Program-made: the position numbers and the translations under genes | In this document: in pieces, positions 1 through 11,035 of the stretch | Layout of the letters: every line of letters starts with the position of its first letter | How positions within the stretch are numbered: the stretch's first letter is position 1 | Notes under the pieces: model-generated | The model's input: only the letters and a program-made list of their open reading frames with translations | What the model was told of the DNA's origin: nothing | The model's database searches: none | Origin: Taxillus chinensis | Taxonomy: Eukaryota > Streptophyta > Magnoliopsida > Santalales > Loranthaceae | Length of the DNA: 64,000 nucleotides | Assembly (NCBI GenBank): GCA_023512835.1 | Contig: CM042085.1 | Location: 44,936,189-45,000,188 of the forward strand | Direction of reading: 5' to 3'

Positions 1-669
1 AAAACCAACAAAAAAAAAACAAAACGTTTTGCTATAAAATGTTTTCCAAATCTCTTTAACAATATGTTTTGAAAATGTTTTAATAAAATGTTTCCAAAAT
101 GTCTTCCAACCAAAAACAAACCAAAAAAACAAAAAATAATAAAACAAACACAAAAAAAAAAAATGTATGTTCTAACCCAAACCAAAAAAATAAAAAAATA
201 AAAAAAACTTTTTTTTAGGACTTCAATTTCCAAAAGTAAAACAAAAAAAAGGCCAAAACCAATCCCTAGGATCTCATTCTCCACTTCACATAAAAACCCA
301 AATCTTTTAGGATTCCTTTTAGCAATTTAGGGTAAATCAATTTTAACCATAACTTTGACAAATAACTTAGTCAAATAAAAATCATAGACCTTTTAGGAAA
401 TTTAAACCTGATCACAAAAAAGATAAATAAAAACCTCCTCCTCCTAAATTAGATACCGAAAGGGCGCTGTAGGGGTGCTAATCCTTCCCTACACGTAACC
501 AACTCTCGAACCCATCTCTCGATAACGCAGACCACACACTTGAGACTACTCAAAGTAGAGGGTATCCAACTGTACCCCAAAAACGGTTGGTGGTGACTCT
601 AAAATTTCTCACCATTGGTTTAGTTTGAGCTCACCCCAAAAGGGCCCGAGACGAAACCAGGTGATGACA
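1..669 (+). repeat. 3' part of a Tat/Ogre-type Gypsy LTR, cut by the window edge
   Basis: The first 430 bases are A/T-rich homopolymer runs. Bases 450-669 match, in order, landmarks of the Tat-A LTR read on its sense strand: a GGGGTGC...CCTACACGTAACC block, a GGTGGTGACTC block, and a terminus ending GGTGATGACA. The end at 669 (CA) is a canonical LTR end. No Tat primer-binding site follows, so this is a 3' LTR or a solo LTR rather than a 5' LTR. No coding sequence is seen. Confidence 0.7.
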
Positions 670-2292
670 GCCTATTACCTCCGAACCGGCCTATGACACA
701 CGGATTCCCTCCCCTTATGAGGCTAGGCCCGTCTCACCTGCTGCAGCCATCCCCGTCGTTGACCTTTCTGGTCAAAGTGGATCTGCTGCTCTAGATGCCT
801 CCGATGCTCCGGACGCCGCTCTGGCCGCTACTCCCGATGCTCCCTCCACTCCCCGCTACCTCCTCTACCCAGTGCACTCCTCGCACCTATTCCTGGGGGG
901 GGAGTCCTCTAAAGCCCCGGGTTAGCGCTTGGACGTGTCTCGTTTGGCACGGTTCACTTCGATGTTGTGCTCTCCACCCAGCTGGACCGATACGCCCAAG
1001 CCCAGAGCATCCAAATTTCTGCCATCGCCGCCAAGGTTGATGCTTTAGGTGCCCAACTCCTCTCCGCCTTGACCGACTCCTCAACTTCTATCGAGCAGAA
1101 GATAGATCTTGTGGCCATGTATGTCCATTCATTGTCTACCTCTTCTGCAGACCTGGCACACACGATGGATTGTCCTCCTACTGCTCCTCGGTGATCTTCC
1201 AAACCGGGGGGAGAAAGTGTCATCCGATCCTCCCCGCATCTTCCTCAACTCGTGCCGAGAAGCGGCCTGCAACTTCACCGCTTATGGGAGTTACTATTCC
1301 CAAACGTAGCCATTTTTTTCAGCCCAGCTCCTCAAGTGCAGCTCCTCCTTCCACTTCTCCATCCGTGCTTGACACCTTCCTCCCATCATACGCGGATTGT
1401 GATCCACTTGATGCAGATGGAAGTGTTTTTCTAGAAATGACTAAGTATTCCGCATCCACGCTAAGCGAAGATGTTTATCTAACTATACCCCTTCTCCCCT
1501 AAAGACATTCGGACTCGTGTTTCGGAGAAGGGCCTTTTCACCATGAAGACATTGAAAACTTTTCTCGAGTAGTTAAGATGGAGATTGAGGTTGTTTCCGT
1601 CCTTATACAAGGACGGACACTTGTTTGATATCGTGCCTTCTTGGTCTGAAGGTTACCTTCCAGAAGTAGCCTTCATCCGAACCTTCATCGACGGAACTGC
1701 TGAGGACAGCAAACCTTGGAAGAATCTTTTAACTGTCCTCATTCCGTACCGGATTTTGATGCCGCACTTCATGCTGGTTGCTTCATGATTAACTCCAAGC
1801 GTTGATCCTGATTGATTCTCATCAAGTTGTGGATAACAACATTAGAAAAAATCAATGGGAACCTCTACGTCTTCGATCGACCAAAGCGATAAAGCAATCC
1901 GGACTCTATGAAGAAAAGGGCCCGACTCCCTTGGCCCCAAATGAAAAGCTAAAGGCGGTGGTCCGAATAAGAAACAAGTGCCACAACAGCCAGGATGGAG
2001 ATAGCTACGGAGCCTTTTGTCCGCTTCTTCATCAAATTGCTTATAATGGTGGATAAAAACGGAACAAAGATCCGCAATTATACACTGGAGCAGAACAATG
2101 GAGCCAAGAGAGAAGGCAAGAACGATGATCTTCAAGTATAGTAAGCCTTATGTACCTTAGTGGACAATTTGTATAAGGGCTGAATTGTACTTGTGTTGCT
2201 ATTTAATGAAAACGGATGTTATTTCTATTCTATATACTATCTTTGTGCTTGCCTTACGGATCAGATTACAAAGGGTTTTGGCATATCCATAA
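670..2292 (+). other. Degenerate internal region of a plus-strand SIRE-like Copia element
   Basis: This stretch lies directly upstream of a polypurine tract and LTR in the same orientation, so it should be the 3' part of that element's internal region. In SIRE/Maximus elements this place can hold an env-like or other extra ORF. Reading frames are short and broken. The best is a 94-codon stretch at 913-1194 (separate entry). Bases 1585-1788 give another short open stretch with no recognised motif. The join with the Tat LTR at 669/670 is sharp. Assignment rests on position and the PPT, not on homology to known proteins. Confidence 0.4.
913..1194 (+). pseudogene. Remnant ORF with predicted coiled coil, function unknown
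   Basis: One frame is open from after a TAA at 910 to the TGA at 1192. The peptide starts SPGLALGRVSFGT, then has a heptad-like stretch (about residues 20-80) with many Ala, Leu, Gln and Ser and repeated AKVDALGAQ / TSIEQKIDLVA patterns, which looks like a coiled coil. Upstream, a G run near 890-900 and the stop at 910 break the frame. It lies between the Tat LTR and a SIRE-like 3' LTR, where coiled-coil ORFs are found in some Copia elements. I do not recognise a family and infer only that it is an old element-borne ORF. Confidence 0.3.
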
Positions 2293-2303
2293 TTGGGGGA
2301 GAT
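2293..2303 (+). promoter_or_regulatory. Polypurine tract of the plus-strand SIRE-like element
   Basis: TTGGGGGAGAT directly precedes the LTR start TGTTAGATC. A GGGGGAGAT tract next to TGTT is the usual plus-strand priming site of SIRE/Maximus Copia elements. It shows that the LTR at 2304 is a 3' LTR and that the element reads left to right. Confidence 0.7.
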
Positions 2304-2739
2304 TGTTAGATCAAGCCCAGAATTTGGATGATGCTGATAAAACCCTATGTAATTTGATCTCGAGACTTTGGTTATTTTATCTTAAGTTGTTGCAGAAGAT
2401 ATGATCTTAATCCGGACCTACACTAGTGAGAGCAAAGCTAAGGACAGGGTACATAATCCCGATCCGAACAAGACTGAGTGTCATTAAACACTTGGTAAAT
2501 AACCAAGTCTCTACTTCATAAGGAATAAGGATCATTCATGTGGACTAATCACTTAAAGCTATGGACTAAGGAAACCGTGCCTAATACCTTAAATGGACTA
2601 AGTCAAATAGATGCAGAATAAGATTCCTAGTCTACAAGTCGAATGGAGTAAGAGATAGTCTTTGCGGAGTTAAAAAGCTAAGTCTTCCACTCAAGCGGAT
2701 TAAGGAAACCAGCACACGGAATAAGGATCTGAGTCTTTC

Positions 2740-3060
2740 ATAGATATGGAGTAAGGAAGTACTTGTGCGAGAATAAGGACCCGACTTTTGTTCATACGGA
2801 GTAAGGAAACAAGATGCAGAGTAAGGAATCTGAACCAGTTACTCATGCGGAGTAAGGATGTGCTAATACGGAGTAAGCCATCTAGTCCTTTCAACTCATG
2901 CGGAGTAAGAAAGCGCTGATACAGAGTATGCTCTCCTGACTTCTCGTTCATACGGAGTAAGGAAGCACTGACACGGAATAAGGATTCCAGTACCAAACTG
3001 ACATGGAGTAAGCAACAAATGTTACGGAGTAAGGATCCGAGCTTCATTAACACAGAGTAA
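2740..3060 (+). repeat. CGGAGTAAGGA word array in SIRE-like LTR
   Basis: About twelve degenerate copies of (A/T)(A/C/T)GGAGTAAGGA are spaced 15-35 bases apart, for example near 2797, 2847, 2867, 2952, 3023 and 3050. The same array is in the solo LTR near 5065-5420. It lies 300-600 bases upstream of the TATA box, in U3. Confidence 0.75.
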
Positions 3061-3368
3061 GGTACTTTACGTCGGATTAACTAGACGCTGCTTCAACTTA
3101 TCTTTTTGCATTCAAAGTCACCAGCTCGCTTTGTCCTGATGTAAGACAAACTCATCGATAATCTAAAGCATCTTACACGTGGATCACACGGATATGTGGA
3201 CGCAATTTTAACTGCACTTGGGTACTCGCAAAGACACTTATATTTTACAAACCCAAGATCTTGAGCTCCATATTCGTAGCATTCAAGGCAGAGAGAATTC
3301 CGAGGAACAGTCAATGCTGCACATTGCTCGAAAGAACAAGTTCCAAGATTGTCTCTCAAGGATGTTTT

Positions 3369-3376
3369 TATATATA
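3369..3376 (+). promoter_or_regulatory. TATA box of SIRE-like LTR
   Basis: TATATATA in an otherwise mixed region about 1065 bases into the LTR. The solo copy has TATAAATA at the matching place (5725-5732). Confidence 0.5.
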
Positions 3377-3707
3377 TTGTTACACTTGTATATTAGTTGT
3401 GTTGATGTTCGTGAGTTTGATATAAGTCTGTATGTACAAGAGCTCATTGAGAATATAGAGGCTAGTGTGTGAGGCTTTTGTAAACAGAGTGTAAGAGAGT
3501 TGCTAGAGTAGATCGAAAAGCTTCACAAGCGTTAACCGCTTTCTATTTTGTTGTATTTATCAGTTGATAATAAAACAAAATACTCCACTACTGGTTATCT
3601 TCCGCATTGATTATATCATTTAACCAGTCAAGTGTTGCACCAAAGAGTGAGTAAAGAGTTTTCGATAAGAGCCTATTCACCCCCCTCTAGGCTCTTAGGG
3701 ACCAACA

Positions 3708-4660
3708 CGAACTTCTTGATTAAGTCTCGTGCGTACTTTGCTTGGTTGATGAAGATACCACCCTTCATCTATTTAACTTCTATTCCAAGGAAGTACATTA
3801 ATTCTCCCATCATGCTCATTTCAAATTTTCCAGTCATCAACTTTGCAAACACTTCACAAAGCTTCGGATTTGACGATCCGAAAATGATGCCATCCAAATA
3901 GATTTGTACGATCAAAGAATAGTCTTTCTCTTTTCGTAGAAATAGTGTGGTGTCTATCTTCCCTTTTTCGAAATTGTGTTCAAGCAAGAATTATGATAGT
4001 GTGTCATACCAGGTTCTTGGAGCTTGCTTCAATCCATACAAGGTTTTTCTTAATTTATATGATATATGTTCAGCCTTGTGTTCAATGAAGCCCGGAGGTT
4101 GTTAAACATAAACCTCCTCTTAAAGATCTCCATTAAGAAAAGCGCTCTTGACATCCATTTGATAAACTGTGAAGTTTTCATATGAAGCATATGCCAGGAA
4201 CATTCGGATCGCCTCAAGTCTAGCTACTGGAGCAAAGGTTTCATCATAATCAATGCCTTCTTCTTGACGATATCCTTTGGCTACCGGTTGTGCTCTGTTC
4301 GGATTACTATTTCATCAGTATCAAGTGGTGGTGAGTAGTTAATGATTTGAAGCTCTGCCAGATCGGATGGATCGTGTATATCGGCTGGTTGAGCTTCTTC
4401 CAGGCCAGTTGTATCCATATGATGAATAGTTTCGGAAGAACTTGGAAGTTCTTCGGCACTGTGACTTTCAGTATTAACTGGTCCGGACAGACTTGAAGGT
4501 TCTCCGGTGTTATGAATATCCGTAACAATTTGTCCAGAGTTGAGAGGAAGTCATGAGTCTGAATCTTCTGAAGCATCATCAGTAGCATTTCTTGTTGCTT
4601 CACCGGTACTAGGTGGTTCATCAGGAGTTGTGGCAGGAACATGTCTGAACTGAGAATAAT
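3708..4660 (-). pseudogene. Copia reverse transcriptase fragment, broken
   Basis: Read on the minus strand this gives a Pro/Ser-rich linker followed by the Copia RT core: [18 protein letters not shown], then [23 protein letters not shown] and YFLGIEVK. Stops interrupt it at several points (after NGDL, before QPPGF, after DTLS, after IEVK). The catalytic box reads YLDGIIFGSS where a functional Copia RT has YVDD, so the second aspartate is lost. Some sequence between the linker and RT is also missing. The 3' part ends abruptly at 3708 where the opposite-strand SIRE LTR begins. The integrase of the same element lies at 6071-6835, beyond the solo LTR. Confidence 0.85.
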
Positions 4661-6065
4661 TGTTGGATCAAGCCCAAAATTTGGATAATGCTGATAAAGC
4701 CCTATGTAATTTGATTTGAGACCTTTGTTGTTTTATCTTAAGTCATTGCAGAAGATACGACCTTCATCCGGATCTACACTCGTGAGAGCAAAGCTAAGGA
4801 CAGGATACATAATCCTGATCCAGGTGAGAATGAGTGTCGTCAAACACTTGGTATATAACCAAGTCTTTACTTCATACGGAATAAGGATCATTCATGCGGA
4901 CTAAGAACCTAAAAGCTATGGACTAAGAAATCCACACCTAATACTTCAAATGGACTAAGTCAAATAGATGCGAAGTAAGAATCTTAGTCTACAAAGTCGC
5001 ACGGAATAAGAGAGTCATCACGGAGTTGAAAAGTTAAGTCTTCCACTCAACCGGACTACGATTAAGAAGACACGGAGTAAGGAATCCGAGTCTTCCATAC
5101 ATGCGGAGTAAGGAAGCACTTCTAAGGAATAAGGACTTGAGTCTTTATTCGCACGGAGTAAGGAATCCGAACCACTCACTGATGCGGAGTAAGGATGTGC
5201 TGATACGAAGTAAGCCATCCGTTCCTTTAACTCATGCAGAATAAGGAAACTAGATACCGAGTAAGAAAGCGCTGGTGCGGAGTAAGCACTCCAACCTTCT
5301 CTTTCATATGGAGCAAGGAAGCGCTTACACGGAATAAGGATTCCAGTACCAAATTGATACGGAGTAAGCAGTCAGTATTACGGAGTAAGGATCCGAGCTT
5401 AGTTTAGCACGGAGTAAGGAACCTTACACCGGATTCAAGAAGACGCTACTTCAACTTATCTCTTCATATTCAAAGTCACCACTGCCGCTTCTTGATGTAA
5501 GACAAACTTGTTGAAAACTTAAAGCACCTTACACGTGGATCATCCAGGATATATGGACACAACTTTAACTACACTTGGGAACTTACAAAGACTCTTATGC
5601 ATTGCAAACCCAAGATCTTGAAGACCACATTCGCAGCAATTGAGACAGAGAGATTTCCGAGAGACGATAAATGTGCACAATGTCTAGAACAACAAGTTCC
5701 AAGATTGTCTCTTGTGGATGTCGTTATAAATAGTAACACTTGTACACTTTAGTAGTCTGTGCATTAGAAAGAGAGTAATAGTTTTGTATATGTGCCAAAG
5801 CTCATTAAGATCATAGAGGCTAGCGTGTGCGTACTTGTAAACAGAGTGCTAAAGAGTTGTTAAGTAGGTCTACAAGCTTTCAAGCTTTAGCTTTGCTTCC
5901 ATTTTGTTGTACTTATCATACCGATAATAAAACAAAATACTTCTACTATCCTGGTTATCTTCCGCATTGATTCTATCTCTTAACCAGATAAGTGTTGTGC
6001 CAAAGAGTACGGAAAGAGTTTCGATAAGAGCCTATTCACCCCCTCTAGGCTCCAAGGGACCAACA
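4661..6065 (+). mobile_element. Solo LTR of a SIRE-like Copia element, with TSD
   Basis: It starts TGTTGGATCAAGCCC and ends CCAAGGGACCAACA, and is the same family as the LTR at 2304-3707. It is flanked by an exact 5-bp duplication, ATAAT (4656-4660 and 6066-6070). It split a minus-strand Copia pol between integrase and RT. A single LTR with its own target duplication is the product of recombination between the two LTRs of a former full element. Confidence 0.92.
5725..5732 (+). promoter_or_regulatory. TATA box of the SIRE solo LTR
   Basis: TATAAATA, about 1065 bases into the LTR, at the position matching TATATATA in the copy at 2304. Confidence 0.5.
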
Positions 6066-6070
6066 ATAAT

Positions 6071-6835
6071 CAATCATGTTGTCCGTATGATCTTACATAA
6101 TTGGATTTGAAGATTTTACACTTGACCAGTCAAGGTTAGATTCATCAAAATCAACATGGATAAATTCTTCAACAGTTAAACATTTTCTATTGCAAATACG
6201 ATAAGCCTTGTGTAAAGAATATCCAACAAAGATCCTATCATCGTATTTTTGGTCAAATTTACTCCAGGCCTCTTTGCCGTTGTTTAACACGTAGCAAGCA
6301 CACCCAAAACCTTTGAAATGAGAGATTGACGGCTTCCTGCCTCTCCATATCTCATAGGGTGTTTTCATGGTAACCTTATTGATAAGAGTTCTGTTCTGAA
6401 CATAGAATGCAGTAGACATAGTTTCAGCCCATAGACTGAGAGGAAGCTTTGCCCTTGCTAACATTGATCTACCAGCTTTGACTAAAGTGTGATTCTTACG
6501 CTCAGCAACTCCATTTTGTTGTGGAGTCCTGGGCACAGAAAAGTTGTGCTAAATGCCCTGTTCAGAACAATAGGATCTCATATCGAAAAAGTCGAACTCT
6601 GTACCATGATCACTCCTGATGCATTTAATGCTCAGTCCTTGTGAATTGCTTATCCCGTTGAAGAGATCTACTAAATGTTCAAAGGTTTGATCCTTTGTTT
6701 CCAAGAACATCACCCATGTATGCCGGGTTAAGTCGTCGATAACCACGAGGGTATATCTCGCACCAGCAAGAGAAGCAATAGAAATGGGACCACAAAGATC
6801 CATGTGAAGAAGTTATAGTGGAGTAGTTATTGAAG
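6071..6835 (-). pseudogene. Copia integrase fragment, broken
   Basis: The minus strand encodes the Copia integrase core. It opens near LLHMDLCGP, followed by YTLVVIDDLTRHTWV, IRSDHGTEF and PRTPQQNGVAERKNH, then the WRGRKPSISHFKGFGCACY and IFVGYS blocks. All three acidic residues of the DD(35)E triad are present (MDLCGP, SDHGTEF, NGVAERK). Two in-frame stops are seen: one before LLHMD and one after CSEQGI. The N-terminal zinc finger is missing because the fragment starts at the junction with Tat-D near 6835-6862. It continues as the RT fragment at 3708-4660 once the solo LTR is discounted. Confidence 0.88.
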
Positions 6836-6861
6836 AATGCTACAACTATGAGCAAATACTG

Positions 6862-7784
6862 CCTAATGTCATCATACCAGGGCTTTTCCTCAGTGTTTTC
6901 CTCAATGGCCATACAATTTGCAGGAGTATCTTGTATACGAATATCGAAAGATTGAACTTCCAACTTTGTGTCTAACCGAAGGAGGGAGGCTGGAGTTGCC
7001 AGCGCATCAGTAATTTGATTGTATTCCCTAGGCATATACTCGAATGTGATGTCTTCAAACTACTCAGCTAACTCCGCAACATACTTCCAATATGGGATTA
7101 ATTTGTGGTTTCGAGTCTCCCATTCTCCTCTTACTTGAAAAATGATAAGCGTAGAATCACCAAACACTCGTAATATTTTTGATTCCCTTGCTACTTGCTT
7201 CTTGAAGTCCCATAACACAAGCCTCATATTCTGATACATTGTTGGTACAAGGGAAGATTAACTTGGATGCCATCGAGAAATGTTCGCCTTTTGGGGATAT
7301 CAGGATGGCCCCAACACCGTGTCCCAAAAGACTAGAAGCTCCATCAAACCATTCGGCCGTAATGATGTTTATGTGCTCATCTAGAAAGCCAATAGTCATT
7401 GGCTCATAGTCTTCTAGTGCTCTGTCTGCCAAGTAATCAGCTATTGGACTTCCTTTTATGGCCTTTTGAGGCACGTAAATGATATCATATTCCGACAGGA
7501 TCAACTGCCATTTGGCGATTCTTCCAGAAATGGATGGTTTTTCTAAGAGATACTTGAGCGGATCATGCCTCGAAATCAGCCATGTAGTATGATAAAGAGT
7601 GTACTGCCTCAATCTTCTTGTTATCCAAACAAGGGCACAACATGTCTTTTCCAATGGTGTATAGTTTGTTTCATTGATGGTGAACTTCTTGCTCAGATAA
7701 TAAATGGCCTACTTTTTTTGCCTGTAGAATCATGTTGCCCCAAGACACAACCCATTGATGACTCTTGGACAATCAAGTATAAGA
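6862..7784 (-). pseudogene. Tat-D RNase H and second (archaeal-like) RNase H
   Basis: The first part (about 7784-7440) matches the end of the classical Gypsy RNase H and its connection: RRLRQYTLYHTTWLISRHDP, RIAKWQLILSEYDI and IADYLADRALEDYEP. The second (about 7350-6900) is the extra RNase H known in the Tat lineage: WFDGASSLLGHGVGAI, NNVSEYEACVMGL and NQITDALATPASLL, which supply D, E and D of the active site. The frame breaks near 7157 and in the first segment. The end EKPWYDDIRQYL matches the region just before integrase in Tat-A. After that homology stops at the Copia junction. Confidence 0.82.
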
Positions 7785-8444
7785 TTAAGGGTCCTCTAGT
7801 ACTGGTGTGACCAAAACAGGTGGATTGGACAGATATTGCTTGATCCTGTCAAAAGCTTCTTGACATTTATCATTCCAAATTTCTGGATTGTTCTTTCGTA
7901 AAGTCTTGAAAATTGGTTCATATGTGGCTATTAATTGTGAAATGAATCGGGCAATGTAATTCAATCGCCCGAGGAATCCTCTGACCTCCTTGATGGTTCG
8001 AGGTGGGCAAACTTTATCTGGATCGATTTCCACTCCTTTTTTGGCTCACAATGAAGCCTAACAGTTTTCCCGACATGGCTCCAAAAGTACATTTTTCGGG
8101 GTTTAATTTGAGCTGATATTTCCATAGCCTATTAAAAAGCTTACGAAGTACTTCAATGTGATCTTCAGTGCTTCACGATTTGGCTATCATGTCATCCACA
8201 TAGACCTCAATTTCTTTATGTATCATGTCGTGGAATACGGTCACCATGGCTCGCTGATAGGTTGCCCCAGCATTCTTCAAACCAAATGGCATCACATTAT
8301 AATAGAATGTGCCCCAAAGTGTCATAAAAGTGGTCCTCTCCTTGTGTTTGGGGGCCATACGAATCTGATTGTAGCCTGAGAAGCCATCCATGAATGAGAA
8401 TAAGGCATGTTTTGCTGTGTTATCCACTAAGGTATCAATATGAG
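7785..8444 (-). pseudogene. Tat-D reverse transcriptase, C-terminal half
   Basis: It encodes FSFMDGFSGYNQIRM, MPFGLKNAGATYQRAM, the catalytic EVYVDDMIAKS and, after a frameshift near 8040-8170, the thumb region TIKEVRGFLGRLNYIARFIS. The YVDD box is intact. The upstream half of the domain (10247-10740) was separated from it by the solo LTR; bases 8440-8444 are one copy of the target duplication. Confidence 0.85.
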
Positions 8445-8702
8445 TGATCGAGGGGATTTATACCCCCTTTTTAGGGTCATTTTGGGTATATTTTCATATA
8501 CTTTTGATTCATTTACTGCCCATTTGTGCTAAATTTTCATATTTTCATGGCCTAACCCAGAAAAGAGGATTTCTTGTAGTTTTTGTGGTATTTTTGCTAT
8601 ATTTCTTACAGGAATCCAACAATCAAGAAAGAATTCACCAAATCCACAGAAGGAAGAAAGAATCCCAAAGACCTAAAGATCACGACGCCCAAATCTCAAG
8701 TT

Positions 8703-8960
8703 GGTCGGATGAAGGTCGGGTGAAGGACCCTTCATCCGACCAGGTCGGGTGAAGCCCATACTTCATGTATGGCTTCGCAGAGACACACTGATGATTTTCT
8801 CCTTCTAGTCGGGTGAAATCCGAGAACGTTTGTAGGTGGTCGGGTGAAGCTTATTTTGCACCAGCAAACTCGCAGATATTCATGGAACATAACTCTCTTC
8901 TGGTCGGGTGAAGTTTGAAGACGCTACAGTGTGGTCGGGTGAAGATTTCTTCACCCGACC
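8703..8960 (+). repeat. GGTCGGGTGAAG word array with hairpins
   Basis: About nine copies of GGTCGGGTGAAG or near variants occur in 260 bases, two of them inverted. Two perfect 12-bp stems result: 8703-8714 with 8730-8741 (15-base loop) and 8933-8944 with 8949-8960 (4-base loop ATTT). The array lies about 300 bases upstream of the TATA box. Confidence 0.8.
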
Positions 8961-9271
8961 AAACTCAAATTCCGGTGATAAACTTCTTATTTTTGCATAT
9001 CACTCTTTCCCTTCTGGACCAAAGTCATTCGAGCAAAGGACAGGCACAACACACTCAGGTCAAAGAAGAATTAATTGAAGAAATTTGAATTCAAATGGGT
9101 GCTTTGTATTTGGATTAAGGTCTTTTATGGGGATTAAGAGGAGGATTTATATTATTTTCAAATTCAAAAATAGGGAGTTACATGAGAGTTAATATGGGCC
9201 AGTTATTTGGAGGAATTATGAGAAATAATGAGGAATTCAAACTCAAAAATTCAAATATAGCCTTGGGAGGC

Positions 9272-9279
9272 TATAAAAG
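9272..9279 (+). promoter_or_regulatory. TATA box of the Athila-type solo LTR
   Basis: TATAAAAG in the context GGCTATAAAAGGAGAG, a textbook plant TATA box. It supports the plus orientation of the LTR. Confidence 0.65.
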
Positions 9280-10246
9280 GAGAGTGGATCCTTCATTTGT
9301 AATCATCCAGTGATCCAATATTCAACAATTCTCTTCCATTCCATTCCTCACCTAGAGTAGAGAGAGAGAGAAAGAAGAAGGTTTGGGGCATCTCTTGGAG
9401 CTTGAACGCAACCTGCTGGGAAAAGAAGATCAACCTTGGAATTCTTGTTCTAAATAGGCAAGCTATCCTTTTTGGTTTTTCTAATCCATGTTCTGTAATT
9501 TTGTTGTTTTCAATTTAACTATGGAAACTTAAAAACCCCTGATTGGGGTTAGGATGGAGTTTGATGTAATAAATTAAATTACAATGTTTTAGTTTAATCT
9601 CTTTCACCTTGTGAGTATTTATTGAGTATCTTGGGTTGAAATATAAAATGGATTCTTTCCATTTCATTTTATCATATTAGGTATTTATGTGAAGGATTGG
9701 AAAATGAAGCATAAGTACTGAAAAAATCAGGATATTCAAACTAGGGATTAGATGACATGCGACAGCGAGTGTAATACTAGGATACCAAGTTAAAAGTGGG
9801 TGCGATGCTTGCTCTAAACTAAACAACCCAATTCTTAAAGGGTCACCCGTCTCCCATGCTAGGGTGTACACAGAATTACTGCACTTGGAAAAGGCTAATT
9901 CATGCATTAGAGGTTGGGTATTAAATATTGTCACAAGGAAAGAATTAGATTGAACTAAGACATAATCTTAAGGAAAAAATACATCAAATGAAGTCTTAAC
10001 TCTAATCACCTTTATCAATTGAACTTTTCTCTACTCAAAACAACATTTCCAACTCTCACATATTTTCAAAAATCAAATTATTTAAATTCAGTTCTGTTTT
10101 TATATTTATTTCACTCAAAAATCCCTTTATAAGCTAGTTAAAAATTTCCAATTCTATATCCTTCCCTTGGGTACGATAATCCGGACTTAAACATCCACTT
10201 TATTACTTGTCACGATTTGTACACTTGTAAATTGCCGATCAATGAG

Positions 10247-10740
10247 GGAGCAGGAAGTTATCTTTTGGACTGGCCCAGTTCAAATCTCTATAATCGACAC
10301 ACATGTGGACTTTGCCTCCTTTCTTCGGTGCTGGTACAACGTTGGCTACCCATTCTGGATAGTGGGAGACACTTAGAAACCCTATGTCTCATTGCTTTTT
10401 GACTTCTTCTTTAATCTTCAGCAGCATCTCCGGTCTCATTATTTGCAATTTCTGCTGTACTGGCTTGCACTCTGGCTTCACTGGTATGTGATGTTGTACT
10501 ATATCCGTGTCTAATCCCGACATATCTTGGTATGACCATGCAAAACGTCGATGTAGCTCCTTAACAGCTCAATTAATTGCTTCTTGATGTTGGTAGCTAT
10601 TAAAGACCCTACCCTCAATTCTCTTGGTTCGGCAACCGTCCCCCAAATTCACTGTTTCTACCTGGGTCCTCACTTGGAATGGATAAGCGATCGTCCTTTT
10701 CCAATAGGCGTATGATCTCTCCAGGTAGCTCGGGTGTCTC
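10247..10740 (-). pseudogene. Tat-D reverse transcriptase, N-terminal half
   Basis: Minus-strand translation gives FAWSYQDMSGLDTDIVQHH, KPECKPVQQKLQ, MRPEMLLKIKEEVKKQ, FLSVSHYPEWVANVV and KKGGKVHMCVDYRDLN, aligning with the Tat-A RT start at 44562-45086. At least two stops and one frame change break it. It joins the half at 7785-8444 once the solo LTR and one copy of its duplication are discounted. Confidence 0.82.
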
Positions 10741-11035
10741 CTCTACCTCATTCTTATCAGCTTCAAACACTGGCTGCTCCTAGTTTGGACTTGGTCAAAC
10801 CTTAGGCATCTCATTTTGCTTTCATATACTATGTTTTCATTGACATTGCGATACCTGCTTATAAGAGAATTACAAGTTAGTAACCAAATATGATATGCAT
10901 ATGTTATGAATGGAATGCACCGTGAAAGATTTGAAGAAAAGTACATTTTATTGAAAAGCTTTTGATAAAAACAAATGTTCACAGCTTCAAAAACATTGAA
11001 ATAGAATACATCAAATCCTAGTGACCCCTTAAGCA
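10741..11035 (-). other. Intron-like spacer between protease and RT of Tat-D
   Basis: The gag-protease frame ends with LDLPIM-stop at 11036. An A/T-rich noncoding stretch follows, ending in the acceptor-like TTATAAGCAG near 10850 before coding-like sequence resumes. Tat-A has an equivalent spacer with an acceptor-like end. Ogre elements are known to splice an intron at this place. Splicing here is inferred. Confidence 0.5.

Larger units (their letters stand above)
2304..3707 (+). repeat. 3' LTR of a SIRE-like Copia element
   Basis: It begins TGTTAGATCAAGCCC and ends CTCTTAGGGACCAACA. The whole length is alignable with the solo LTR at 4661-6065. Just before the end is the CCTATTCACCCCCCTCTAGG block typical of SIRE LTRs. 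Bases 2740-3060 hold about a dozen copies of a CGGAGTAAGGA word. The flanks do not match (GAGAT left, CGAAC right), as expected for one LTR of a longer element whose 5' LTR is outside the window. On the right it abuts Copia RT of the opposite strand, which it apparently interrupted. Confidence 0.85.
8445..10241 (+). mobile_element. Solo LTR of an Athila-type Gypsy element, with TSD
   Basis: The LTR starts TGATCGAGGGGATTTATACC and ends AAATTGCCGATCA, with an exact ATGAG duplication at 8440-8444 and 10242-10246. The 3' part contains the GGGTACGATAATCCGGACTT block typical of Athila LTR ends, and the start has the usual GGGGATTTATACC. It splits the Tat-D RT domain. A TATA box lies at 9272. No other LTR of this family is in the window, so it is a solo LTR. 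Confidence 0.88.

Noticed and set aside
2700..3053. 117-codon minus-strand frame with repeated LLRMN residues
   Set aside because: Product of the CGGAGTAAGGA array in the SIRE LTR.
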